DNA of 26,736 bases, taken from the NCBI GenBank assembly GCA_029784825.1, contig JAFMAU010000023.1:1-26736 (forward strand). Reading direction: 5' to 3'. Under the pieces are notes generated by a model, which had not been told where the DNA came from, did no database searches, and saw nothing but the letters and a program-made list of their open reading frames with translations. The position numbers were made by a program, and so were the translations under genes. The stretch comes from Nitrososphaerota archaeon. GTDB taxonomy: Archaea > Thermoproteota > Nitrososphaeria > Nitrososphaerales > UBA183. Positions 13,228 to 21,189 of this stretch are shown piece after piece. Position 1 is the stretch's first letter; every line of letters starts with the position of its first letter.

Positions 13228-14950
13228 CTACGTTAATAACATTTACACGGCGGGGACGTCTCAACTCGTCCGTCTCAGAAAGCCCGGAGGGGAAGACGCC
13301 TGGCTCGTGCTGTCGCCCAAGAAGGGGGCCTGGCTCTCTGCGAAGGTGTCGGAGAGGGGCGAGACGAGCGAGTTCACCTCTAAGCTGAGGGGCGAGCTGG
13401 AAAGGGCGCGCTTCGCCGGCGCAAGGCAGGCCGACCTGGACAGGGTGTTCTTACTGGAGTTCGAGGGGGCCGAAAGAAAGACGCTCGTCCTCGAGCTCAT
13501 GCCGCCGGGGAACCTCGCCGTCGTCGGCCAGGACGGCAGGGTGACGCTCGTCCAGAACGAAGTGAGAAACCCGGCCAGGAGCGTCGTCAGAGGGTTGGTC
13601 TACCTTCCCCCAAAGCAGAGCAGGGCGAGCCCCGCTCAGGTGGACGCCGCTTCGGCGAAAACCATGCTGGGGGAGGAGGACACTCTGGGGAAGGCCATCG
13701 GGAAGCACGTCGCGCTGCCCAGGAAGTACGTGGCGGACGCGCTCGCGAGGCTCGCGGCTGACGAGGGGACATCTTCGAGGAGCATGCTAGGGAGGGAAGG
13801 CGAGGTCGCGAGGGTACTAAACGAGATGGTCGAGCTGGCGAGGTCGAACGCCGCGCCGTGCATCTGCGATACCCCAAAGGGAGAGGAGTTGTACGTTTAC
13901 CGCCCTGCCGGGCTGCAGGTCAAAGCGGCCTCTGACAGCATGTCGGAGCTCTGCGACCGGCTCTTCCTCGACGCAGCGACCGCTCAGGCCGAGGTGGCGA
14001 CCCCTGAAGAGGTGAAGCAGAAAGAGCTTCAGGCCACTGTCTCAAAGTTGAGGTCCGAAGCGGAATCGCTCCTTGCGAGGGCGTCGAAGGCGAGGGATGC
14101 CGCCAAGGAAGCGCGGGGTTCCGGGCTCGAGGAAGCCGTCAAGCTGCTGACGGCCGCCGGGGTGAAGAAGCCCAAGGAAATCGGTTCGTCCCAGGCGGCG
14201 GCCTCGTCGCTCTATGACCTCGCCAAGGAACTGGAGTCGATGGCGAAGGCGAGCCTCGAGAGCGCCACGAAGCTGGAGAAGAAGGCGCTGAAGTCGCCGC
14301 AGAAGAAGGCGTCGACGACCAGGCCGATCGCAAGGAAGAGGGGAGAGTGGTTCGAGAAGTTCAGATGGTTCGTAACCGCAGAGGGCCGCCTCGCAATCGG
14401 CGGCAGGGACGCGCAGACCAACTCGACCATACTCGCCAGGCACCTGGACGCCAACGACACCGTATACCATGCGGACCTCTTCGGCTCGCCCTTCTTCGTG
14501 CTCAAGGGGGGGATCGCGCAGACGGAGGAAGAGTCGATGGAAGTCGCGCAGGCGACCGTGGCGTTCAGCAGCGCGTGGAAGACCGGCCTGGGATCTGCGG
14601 ACGCCTACTGGGTGGGCCCCGACCAGGTGAGCGCAGCGGCGCCCAGTGGAGAGTATCTCGCCAAAGGAAGCTTCGCGATACGGGGCAAGAAGAACTTCCT
14701 GGCGAAGTTGATGGTTGAGCTGGCGGTCGGACTGGACAGGAACGGGAAGCTGGCTGCGGGCCCCGAAGCCGCGATCATGCGCAGCTGCGAGCACTACGTC
14801 GTCCTTAGGCCCCACAACGAGAAAGGGTCGGAGACCGCGAAGCGAGTCCTGAAGGATCTCTCCGGCCACCAGGGCGCCTCTCCGCCCACCCTGGAAGAAG
14901 TCCAGCGTGCGCTGCCGGCAGGCGGCGGAAAGGTCGTCCGCAGGGTCTGA
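13160..14950 (+). CDS. rqcH: Rqc2/RqcH-type ribosome quality-control protein (NFACT family)
   Basis: A 596-residue member of the Rqc2/NEMF/RqcH (FbpA) family, which binds the obstructed large ribosomal subunit and recruits tRNA to extend stalled chains. The NFACT-N domain begins at once with SGFEVLALAKEIDFALRGTYV and YTAGTSQLVRL. A helical and coiled-coil middle follows (about 290-400; EEVKQKELQATVSKLRSEAE and a Lys/Ala-rich segment). The C-terminal NFACT-R/DUF814 domain starts WFEKFRWFVTAEGRLAIGGR (about 397) and continues DTVYHADLFGSPFFVLKGG. I chose GTG at 13160 because homology starts there. TATAGCTTAT (13124-13133) lies about 31 nt upstream; the in-frame extension to 13025 lacks family similarity and overlaps the EMC6-like gene. 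Whether the archaeal protein adds tails is not known from sequence. Confidence 0.92.
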   Translation: MAELSGFEVLALAKEIDFALRGTYVNNIYTAGTSQLVRLRKPGGEDAWLVLSPKKGAWLSAKVSERGETSEFTSKLRGELERARFAGARQADLDRVFLLEFEGAERKTLVLELMPPGNLAVVGQDGRVTLVQNEVRNPARSVVRGLVYLPPKQSRASPAQVDAASAKTMLGEEDTLGKAIGKHVALPRKYVADALARLAADEGTSSRSMLGREGEVARVLNEMVELARSNAAPCICDTPKGEELYVYRPAGLQVKAASDSMSELCDRLFLDAATAQAEVATPEEVKQKELQATVSKLRSEAESLLARASKARDAAKEARGSGLEEAVKLLTAAGVKKPKEIGSSQAAASSLYDLAKELESMAKASLESATKLEKKALKSPQKKASTTRPIARKRGEWFEKFRWFVTAEGRLAIGGRDAQTNSTILARHLDANDTVYHADLFGSPFFVLKGGIAQTEEESMEVAQATVAFSSAWKTGLGSADAYWVGPDQVSAAAPSGEYLAKGSFAIRGKKNFLAKLMVELAVGLDRNGKLAAGPEAAIMRSCEHYVVLRPHNEKGSETAKRVLKDLSGHQGASPPTLEEVQRALPAGGGKVVRRV

Positions 14951-14969
14951 TTCGCGGGCCCGAGTGGTG

Positions 14970-16790
14970 CTAGAGGCAGTCCGCGACGATCTCTGCTACG
15001 TCTCTCACGTCCATCCCGGTCTCCATGACCTTGGTGCTGTCGTCCAGCATCGAAAGGCAGAACGGGCACTCCGTCGCGATGGTCTTCGCCCCGGTCCCGA
15101 CCGCCTCCTCGGTCCTTATCCCAGATATTGACCTCTGCTGCGGCGTCTCGTACCAGTAGTTGGAGCCGCCCGCGCCGCAGCAGAAAGTCTTCTCCTTGCG
15201 CCTGCCCATCTCCCTGACATCCTCCGCCGAGGCGGCAAGGGCCTCCCTCGGCTCATCGAAGATGTTGTTGTACCTGGAGGCGTAGCACGCGTCATGCAGG
15301 GTCACTGAGATCTTCTGGATCTTCTCGGGCGGCACGATGACCTTCCCATCGCGTATCAGATCGGAGATGAGCTGGGTGTGGTAGACGACCTCGTATTTGC
15401 CTCCCAGCGCCGGGTACTCGTTCTTCAGGGCGTTGAAGCAGTGCGGGCAGGTCGCGATTATCTTCTTGACCCCGTAGGAGTTCAGTTTCTCGATGTTCTG
15501 GAGCGCCAGCTCCTGGAACCTCCCCTCCTCTCCCAGCCTGCGGGCGGGGTCCCCGATACACGCTTCCTCCCCCCCGAGGATCGCGAACGACACCCCTGCG
15601 CTGCTGAGGATCTTGCAAAGGGCCTTCGCAATCCTCTGTGCCCTCTGGTCGAAGGACGAGAGGCAGCCGACCCAGTAGAGGTACTCCGCCTGAGGCTTGC
15701 TCGCGAAGGTCTCAACCCCGAGCCCGCTCGCCCAGTCTCCCCGCGTCGAGTTCTTGAACCCGTACGGGTTCTGGCTCTGAGCCAGGTTCTCGAGCATCGC
15801 TGACTTCTTCTTGTCCAGCTTCCCCTGGGCCACCAGCGTCCTTCTGAGGTCATAGACTATGTCGAGGTGCTCCACGCTCACCGGGCAGCTCGCAACGCAT
15901 GCTCCGCACGAAGTGCAGGACCAGAGCTCGTCTTCGGACACGGATTCGAACGGGTCGGCCCCTCCGTCCGCTGCCGACCTCCCGAGGAGGCTCACCTTCC
16001 GTACGAGCACCCGCGGCGATAGCGGACGACCGGCGGCCGTGGCCGGGCAGGCAGCCTCGCACGCGCCTATCTCCACGCACGAGTCGTACGACAGCCGCTC
16101 TGAGCCGTCGAACTCGGAGACCTTGCTGACCCCTACCCGTATGGTCTCCGGGTCGGTCTTGCCTGACATCACGTCGGCAAGGCTGAAGGGGGTCTTGACT
16201 ATGGACAGAGGCTTGTCGAAGGTCCCGATCAGGTTGACGCTCGGACGGCTGTAGTAAACCGCGACGAACACGTTCCTCACCACGCCGACCGCAGCGCCCG
16301 CCAGCGCGAGCTGAGGGGACCAGAGGATCGCTAGCTCGGTGGTCGTAAGGCCGATGGCCAGTATGAGGACGAGCTGCAAGTAGGACGACGCTCTTGAGAA
16401 CGAGGCAGAAGACCCGAAGCGCTTCTCCACGGCTTTGCTCGCAGCGAAGCGCTCTATCCTCCAGGCGAAGGAGGCGACCAACCCCACAATCAGCGGCAGG
16501 GACGCAGCGAGGAACAAGTCCCGGAGCAGCGGGACGTATCCTAGGACCGGGACCAAGAGGGAGTCGGCGATCGACAGCCCGACCCCAAGCGCGATAGAGA
16601 GGTGCATCAGGTAGACCGGGTCGCCGCTCCCCAGCCGCGAAGCTTCGTCCTTCGAAAGCCCGAGGAGTCGGGAAGGCGAGAGGCTCACGGAGCCGCGCCT
16701 CGCGTGGGCGGCGAGCGAATAGAAGACCAGGATCACGCTCGCGACGGTAAAGACATACGCGGCGACGAATGCAGGGTCCAGCGCCGCCAT
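14970..16790 (-). CDS. etfD: EtfD-like membrane Fe-S oxidoreductase (ETF:quinone type, HdrD-related)
   Basis: A 606-residue protein. The N-terminus holds about five membrane helices (8-28, 60-80, 85-108, 135-157, 160-180). A two-cluster ferredoxin region follows, with C292-x2-C-x2-C-x3-C302-P and a first motif C238-x2-I241-x2-C244-x3-C248-P. Two CCG domains follow: Cys376 and CIGDPARR (Cys411) with TCPHC (448/451); DACYASR (Cys502) and FCCGAGGS (537/538) with ECPFC (575/578). This is the layout of EtfD (for example Mycobacterium Rv0338c), which takes electrons from ETF during beta-oxidation to menaquinone. Ile241 replaces a ligand Cys, which may give a [3Fe-4S] cluster. It lies 48 nt after etfA, with its own TATA-like GCTTAAAT (16814-16821) 27 nt before the ATG. 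Confidence 0.87.
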   Translation of the reverse strand: MAALDPAFVAAYVFTVASVILVFYSLAAHARRGSVSLSPSRLLGLSKDEASRLGSGDPVYLMHLSIALGVGLSIADSLLVPVLGYVPLLRDLFLAASLPLIVGLVASFAWRIERFAASKAVEKRFGSSASFSRASSYLQLVLILAIGLTTTELAILWSPQLALAGAAVGVVRNVFVAVYYSRPSVNLIGTFDKPLSIVKTPFSLADVMSGKTDPETIRVGVSKVSEFDGSERLSYDSCVEIGACEAACPATAAGRPLSPRVLVRKVSLLGRSAADGGADPFESVSEDELWSCTSCGACVASCPVSVEHLDIVYDLRRTLVAQGKLDKKKSAMLENLAQSQNPYGFKNSTRGDWASGLGVETFASKPQAEYLYWVGCLSSFDQRAQRIAKALCKILSSAGVSFAILGGEEACIGDPARRLGEEGRFQELALQNIEKLNSYGVKKIIATCPHCFNALKNEYPALGGKYEVVYHTQLISDLIRDGKVIVPPEKIQKISVTLHDACYASRYNNIFDEPREALAASAEDVREMGRRKEKTFCCGAGGSNYWYETPQQRSISGIRTEEAVGTGAKTIATECPFCLSMLDDSTKVMETGMDVRDVAEIVADCL

Positions 16791-16838
16791 GCCTCTTCAG
16801 CGGCCTTTGGGTCGCTTAAATGAAGTTCGCCGTAGCTG

Positions 16839-17765
16839 TTAGGCCCTGCCGGCCAGCGCCTTTTGCAGCGCGGGGACGACCTGGTAGAGGTCTCCCACGA
16901 TCCCGTAGTCCGAGGCCTGGAAGATCGGGGCGTCCTTGTCGGTGTTGATCGAAGCCACCACCTTCGAATCCTTCATCCCCGCGACGTGCTGCAGCTGCCC
17001 GGATATCCCCACGGCGCGGTAAAGGTCGGGCTTGACCGTGACCCCGGTGAGGCCGATGTGGTGCTCTTCGGGGAGCCACCCCAGGTCAGCGGACAGGGGC
17101 CTCGAGCACCCGAGCGCGCCGTGCATGGCCTTCGCCAGCTCCTCAAGCATCGGAAGGTCTTCCTTCCTCTTCACCCCCCGCCCAGCCGACACTATCACGC
17201 TCGCGGACTTCAGGTCGACGGCTCCGGCGGCCTTCCTCTCTTTCCCGACTATCTTCACCGCGTCGGACACATCTCCCACGTCCCTCTCCTCCACATCACC
17301 CTGGCCTCCTCCGACCTTGGGGTACGCGCCGACCTTCACCGTCGCGACGGCGGGGAGCGGACAGGCCACCCGGGCCACCACCTTCCCGGCGAACACGTTT
17401 CTGTCCCCGGAAAGCGTGGATGCGTCGGCGATCAGATTTACCACCTCGGCCAGGCACCCGATGCGCATCTTGGCTGAGAACTTCGCCGCCACCTCTCTCC
17501 CGGTCCTGGTCGCGCCGGTGAGCAGCGCCACCGGGTGCAGCTCTCTCGCCGCCCTTGCGAGCGCTTCCGCGGCGACGGCCGCCGTGGGTCCCGGCTGCGG
17601 CCCGTGCAGGAGGAGCTTCCCTCCGGGGGTGAACGCCTCGGGACGCAGCGCGCCCATCTCCACGACTTTCACCACAGCGCCGGCGCCTTTCGCCACTTCC
17701 GCCGCGGCGGAGGCTACCTCGTTGGACACCTGCCCGGACTCTGAGTAGACCCAGACCGCGTTCAC
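16839..17765 (-). CDS. etfA: Electron transfer flavoprotein alpha subunit
   Basis: A 308-residue EtfA. The N-terminal domain (1-185) has the loose alpha/beta fold VWVYSESGQVSNEVAS and LLHGPQPGPTAAVAAEALA. The C-terminal FAD domain (~190-305) shows VIVSAGRGVKRKEDLPMLEE, GALGCSRPLSADLGWLPEEH, IGLTGVTVKPDLYRAVGISG, QLQHVAGMKDSKVVASINTD and APIFQASDYGIVGDL, the family's FAD-binding signature. With EtfB it carries electrons from acyl-CoA dehydrogenases, here very likely to EtfD. It starts with GTG inside the etfB stop (GTGA), giving tight coupling and equal expression. The longer ORF to 18188 is out-of-frame shadow within etfB. No bifurcation-specific feature could be assigned by eye, so a simple ETF is assumed. 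Confidence 0.95.
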   Translation of the reverse strand: MNAVWVYSESGQVSNEVASAAAEVAKGAGAVVKVVEMGALRPEAFTPGGKLLLHGPQPGPTAAVAAEALARAARELHPVALLTGATRTGREVAAKFSAKMRIGCLAEVVNLIADASTLSGDRNVFAGKVVARVACPLPAVATVKVGAYPKVGGGQGDVEERDVGDVSDAVKIVGKERKAAGAVDLKSASVIVSAGRGVKRKEDLPMLEELAKAMHGALGCSRPLSADLGWLPEEHHIGLTGVTVKPDLYRAVGISGQLQHVAGMKDSKVVASINTDKDAPIFQASDYGIVGDLYQVVPALQKALAGRA

Positions 17766-18526
17766 TTCAGGACGCCCTCCTTCACAAGCGCCTCCACCAG
17801 TTTCGCCGCCGCCTCCTCGGGGGTCCCCTGGATCAAGACGTGCTTTCGCGAAGAAGGTTGGGACGACATCGACGAGACCGCCAGCTGCTTGTAGTCCCCA
17901 GGGGGGGCTGCGGCGTCTGCCATCAGCTCCTCGATCGGCTTCTTGGACGCCTGCATGATCTGGATGAGGGTAGGATATCGCGGCTCGTTTATCTCGCTGA
18001 CGACGGAGAGCGCCAGAGGAATGGGAGATTCCACGGTCTCCACGCTTTCCTCGAGGGAGCGTTCGATCCTGGCCGACTGGCCGCTGACGTCTATCTTGCG
18101 CGCGTAGCCTACGTATGGGACGCCGAGGAACTCCCCGAGCATGGGCGGCACCTGTCCGCTGTAGGTGTCGGAAGACCCCTCGGCGCAAATCACGATGTCG
18201 TAAGGTCCGCTCTTCTTTATGGCCCCCGCGAGCACCTCGGCTGTCCGGAAAGTGTCCAGGGTCCCGGGGGCGGAGGTGACCAGGACCCCCCTGTCGGCTC
18301 CCATGGCCAGCGCCTCCTTCAGCGTCTTCTTCGAGTCAGGGGTCCCCACCATGAACACCGTCACATCGCCCAGGAGTTTCGCCTTCAGCCTGAGCCCCTC
18401 TTCCACAGCGTTCTTGTCGAAGGTGCTCATCTTCCCCGCCGCTCCCGCGAGGAGCGGCTTGCCGCTCGGGTCGAGCTTGAGCTCTGTCTCGTCGACGGCG
18501 TGCTTCACGCAGACGGCTATCTTCAC
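17762..18526 (-). CDS. etfB: Electron transfer flavoprotein beta subunit
   Basis: A 254-residue EtfB of family-typical length. It begins KIAVCVKHAVDETELKLDPSG. Further marks are MSTFDKNAVEEGLRLKAKLL, ALAMGADRGVLVTS (the GADR-x-x-x-V/L-V adenine-nucleotide segment), DIVICAEGSSDTYSGQVPPM, and the C-terminal EPRYPTLIQIMQASKKPIEEL, the recognition loop that docks on dehydrogenase partners. The true start is GTG at 18526; it overlaps the acyl-CoA dehydrogenase stop (GTGA), with a GAGGGG ribosome site about 7 nt upstream. The open frame beyond it is a shadow inside the dehydrogenase gene. The partner dehydrogenase immediately upstream makes an acyl-CoA-linked role very likely. Confidence 0.95.
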   Translation of the reverse strand: MKIAVCVKHAVDETELKLDPSGKPLLAGAAGKMSTFDKNAVEEGLRLKAKLLGDVTVFMVGTPDSKKTLKEALAMGADRGVLVTSAPGTLDTFRTAEVLAGAIKKSGPYDIVICAEGSSDTYSGQVPPMLGEFLGVPYVGYARKIDVSGQSARIERSLEESVETVESPIPLALSVVSEINEPRYPTLIQIMQASKKPIEELMADAAAPPGDYKQLAVSSMSSQPSSRKHVLIQGTPEEAAAKLVEALVKEGVLK

Positions 18527-19692
18527 TGTCCCCTCGCCAGCTCCTTTCTTGAGATGAGCATGCGCAGGACCTCTGAGGTCCCCTCCCCGATGGTGAGCAG
18601 ACGCGCGTCCCGCCAGTGCCTGTGGAGGTCGTCGGTGGTGTAGCCGTACCCTCCGTGTATCTGTATCGCGTCGTCGCAAGCCTTCAGAGACATCTCGGTG
18701 GCGAACACCTTCGCCTGCGAGGCCTCTGACGCGTAGTCCCCGCCGAGCTCTTTCACCCTGGCGGCGTACAGATAGAGCAGCCTCCCCGCGTCGATGCCGG
18801 TCTTCATGTCAGCTATCTTCTCCCTGATGAGCTGGAACTCAGATATGGGCTTGCCGAACGACCTTCTCGCCTTCGCGTATGCCAACGACTTGCTGTAAGC
18901 TATCTGTGAGATCCCGACGTTGAGCGCGGCTACCACGATCCTTGCGCCGTGGAGGATCTCCTTTGCGTATTCGCCCCCCTGTCCTTCCGTTCCCACTAGG
19001 TTCTCTTCAGGTACCCGACAGTCTTCGAAGATCACCTCGGACGTCCTCGAACCTTTCATTCCGAGCTTCTTCAGGTCGCCCCCGAACTTCAGCCCCGGGG
19101 TCGGCGCCTCGAGCAAGAAGCACGAAGGTCCGTTCTTGGTCTTCGCGAAGACGAGGTAGAGGTCGGCTTCGCCGGCGTTGGTGATAAACATCTTCGACCC
19201 GTTTATCACGTACTCTCCGCCCTTCTTCTCGGCAGTGGTCGCCATCGTGCCCGAGTCTGAACCTGATGCTGGCTCGGTGAGGGCGAACGACGCGAGCTTT
19301 TTCCCCGAGATCACGCGGTTCAGGTGCGCCTTCTGCTGGGCCTCGTTTCCAAATCGGAGGATCCCTTCAGCCACGGCGTTGTGGATCTCCACGCTGAGGG
19401 CGACCGACGCGTCAGCGGTTCCGAGCAGCTCGACCGCTGTGGCGTAGACCGAGAATGGGAGCCCGAGCCCTCCGTGCTCCGTCGGGAAAGCGATCAGTCC
19501 CATCCCCTGCTCGAAAAGCGCCCGCCGCGGCTCCGCGATGGAAGCAGCGCCCGAGTCGAGCTTGGGGGAAACGGGGAGGATGACCCTCTCCATGAACTCG
19601 CCGAGCGACGACAGCACCTCGGAGTACTCCTGATGGCGCTCAGGGTGCAGCATCTCCATCAGCCTCCGGTGTTCGGCGCTGTAGATCGCCAA
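18523..19692 (-). CDS. Acyl-CoA dehydrogenase
   Basis: A 389-residue, full-length FAD-dependent acyl-CoA dehydrogenase, catalysing alpha,beta-desaturation of an acyl-CoA thioester. Domains follow the usual order: N-terminal helices, the middle beta domain with ASFALTEPASGSDSGTM and YVINGSKMFITNAG, then C-terminal helices with RRSFGKPISEFQLIREKIAD and IQIHGGYGYTTDDLHRHWRDA. Catalytic base Glu370 sits in IGEGTSEV, the position used by short- and medium-chain enzymes; isovaleryl-type enzymes place it elsewhere. Chain length cannot be set by eye. The start is TTG with a TATA-like GATTTAAT (19723-19730) about 34 nt upstream. It heads the operon with etfB, etfA and etfD, the electron path for its reduced flavin. 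Confidence 0.96.
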   Translation of the reverse strand: MAIYSAEHRRLMEMLHPERHQEYSEVLSSLGEFMERVILPVSPKLDSGAASIAEPRRALFEQGMGLIAFPTEHGGLGLPFSVYATAVELLGTADASVALSVEIHNAVAEGILRFGNEAQQKAHLNRVISGKKLASFALTEPASGSDSGTMATTAEKKGGEYVINGSKMFITNAGEADLYLVFAKTKNGPSCFLLEAPTPGLKFGGDLKKLGMKGSRTSEVIFEDCRVPEENLVGTEGQGGEYAKEILHGARIVVAALNVGISQIAYSKSLAYAKARRSFGKPISEFQLIREKIADMKTGIDAGRLLYLYAARVKELGGDYASEASQAKVFATEMSLKACDDAIQIHGGYGYTTDDLHRHWRDARLLTIGEGTSEVLRMLISRKELARGQ

Positions 19693-19751
19693 GATGAGAC
19701 AATCCTGCGCCGTTACCGGGTGGATTTAATCGTTCTTCGGCAAGACGGTAA

Positions 19752-19761
19752 TTCCTAAAAG
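19752..19761 (+). promoter_or_regulatory. TATA-like element of the MmgE/PrpD gene
   Basis: TTCCTAAAAG is centred about 28 nt before the ATG at 19785. The divergent acyl-CoA dehydrogenase gene has its own candidate box at 19723-19730, so this 92-nt gap holds two separate promoters. Confidence 0.4.
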
Positions 19762-19784
19762 CGGAACCCGGAGCGGGCCCGTCC

Positions 19785-21164
19785 ATGGATTTGGCGTCCC
19801 GTCTCGCGGCTTACGTCCTCGGAGTGGACTTCCGTGCCCTGGACGGGAGGACCGCCAAGGAGATGAAGGCAAGGGTCGTCGACGCCCTCGGGTGCGCGAT
19901 AGGCGCGAGCGACGAGGAGCCGGTGAAGATAGCACGGAGGTTCGCATCCAAAGCCGCGGATGGGGGGCCGTCCACCCTCATCGGGTCCGCGCGCTCGTCT
20001 TCTCCCCCCGTAGCGACCTTCGTCAACGGCCTGATGATAAGGTACTTCGACTTCAACGACACATATCTTTCGAAGGAGCCCGCGCATCCGAGCGACAACC
20101 TCGCGCCGTGCCTGGCAGTCGCTCAGGCCGAGGGAGCCAGCGGGAAGGAGCTGTTGGCGGCCGCCGTGGCCGCGTACGAGATCCAGTGCAGGCTCTGCGA
20201 CGCCGCGGACATCAGGCACAGAGGATGGGACCACGTCAACTACGGGCTCGTTTCAGCTTCCCTCGCCTCGGCGAAGCTGATGGGGCTGAGCGCGCCGCGG
20301 GCGACTCAGGCTGTGAACATCGCGCTGAACGGCCACATCGCAATGAGGCAGGTCAGGGCAGGCGAGCTCTCGATGTGGAAAGGCGCGTCTTTCGCGAACG
20401 CGGCCAGGAACGCGGTGTTCGCCGCGATGCTGGCCAGGGAGGGGTTCACGGGCCCGTCCCCGATCTTCGAAGGCGAGATGGGTTTCTTCAACCAGGTCTC
20501 GGGGCCGTTCGGGCTGGACACCGAGGGGTTTGGTGGGAAGGATGGACGATTCAAGGTCGCAGAGACGTACGTGAAGTACTGGCCGGCCGAGTACCACGCT
20601 CAGACCGCGGTCTGGGCTGCGCTCGAGGTCCGCAAGAAAGTCAGGGACATGGGGAAGGTGAAGTCGGTGCTGGTTCAGACACACGAAGCGGGGTACACCA
20701 TATTGGCGAAGGACAGGGAAAAATGGGCGCCGAGGACCAAGGAGACCGCTGACCACAGCCTGCCGTTCATGGTCGGGATGGCGCTCCTGCACGGCACGGT
20801 TGACAATTCGACGTACGACACCGCGAGCATAACCGACCCGGACAACCTCGCGTTCGTCAGGAAAGTGAAGGTTGTGGAGGACCCCGCGCTGACGGAGAAG
20901 TACCCAAAGGCGATGCCGAACAGGATAACGGTCAGGGAGGAGGGGGGTGCGGAGACGGTCGCCCAGGTGGACGTCCCCCGCGGACACCCTGGGAACCCCA
21001 TGACGAAGGACGAGATCGGAGAGAAGTTCCTGCGGCTCGCATCGGGGAAGGTCGGTGCGAAGGAGGCCAAGGAGGCGCTTGGACGGCTGTGGAGCATCGA
21101 AGAAGAACGGGACCTTGGCAGCGTGCTTTCGCTTTTGCGGACGACGGGGCGCTCCAAGGCATAG
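19785..21164 (+). CDS. MmgE/PrpD family dehydratase or decarboxylase-like enzyme
   Basis: A 459-residue protein of the MmgE/PrpD family, which includes 2-methylcitrate dehydratase and cis-aconitate decarboxylase. Family features are FVNGLMIRYFDFNDTYLS, HPSDNLAPCLAVAQAEGASG, KELLAAAVAAYEIQCRL, HRGWDHVNYGLVSASLASAK, then SMWKGASFANAARNAVFAAM, REGFTGPSPIFEGEMGFF, and VKYWPAEYHAQTAVWAALE in the C-terminal domain. The conserved Lys in S-x-W-K-G is present. No prpB or prpC homologue is in the window, so a methylcitrate cycle cannot be claimed; the substrate is unknown. The gene is followed after 25 nt by an F420-type oxidoreductase with a good ribosome site, suggesting an operon and perhaps a shared substrate. 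Confidence 0.9.
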   Translation: MDLASRLAAYVLGVDFRALDGRTAKEMKARVVDALGCAIGASDEEPVKIARRFASKAADGGPSTLIGSARSSSPPVATFVNGLMIRYFDFNDTYLSKEPAHPSDNLAPCLAVAQAEGASGKELLAAAVAAYEIQCRLCDAADIRHRGWDHVNYGLVSASLASAKLMGLSAPRATQAVNIALNGHIAMRQVRAGELSMWKGASFANAARNAVFAAMLAREGFTGPSPIFEGEMGFFNQVSGPFGLDTEGFGGKDGRFKVAETYVKYWPAEYHAQTAVWAALEVRKKVRDMGKVKSVLVQTHEAGYTILAKDREKWAPRTKETADHSLPFMVGMALLHGTVDNSTYDTASITDPDNLAFVRKVKVVEDPALTEKYPKAMPNRITVREEGGAETVAQVDVPRGHPGNPMTKDEIGEKFLRLASGKVGAKEAKEALGRLWSIEEERDLGSVLSLLRTTGRSKA

Positions 21165-21189
21165 AGCGAGCGGGTGACGGAGAGAATCC

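Noticed and set aside
17766..18188. Upstream extension of the etfA frame
   Set aside because: It lies within etfB in another frame, has low-complexity composition, and family homology starts at the GTG at 17765.
18527..18679. Upstream extension of the etfB frame to an ATG
   Set aside because: The 51 extra residues are Arg/His-rich shadow of the acyl-CoA dehydrogenase gene; EtfB homology begins at the GTG at 18526.
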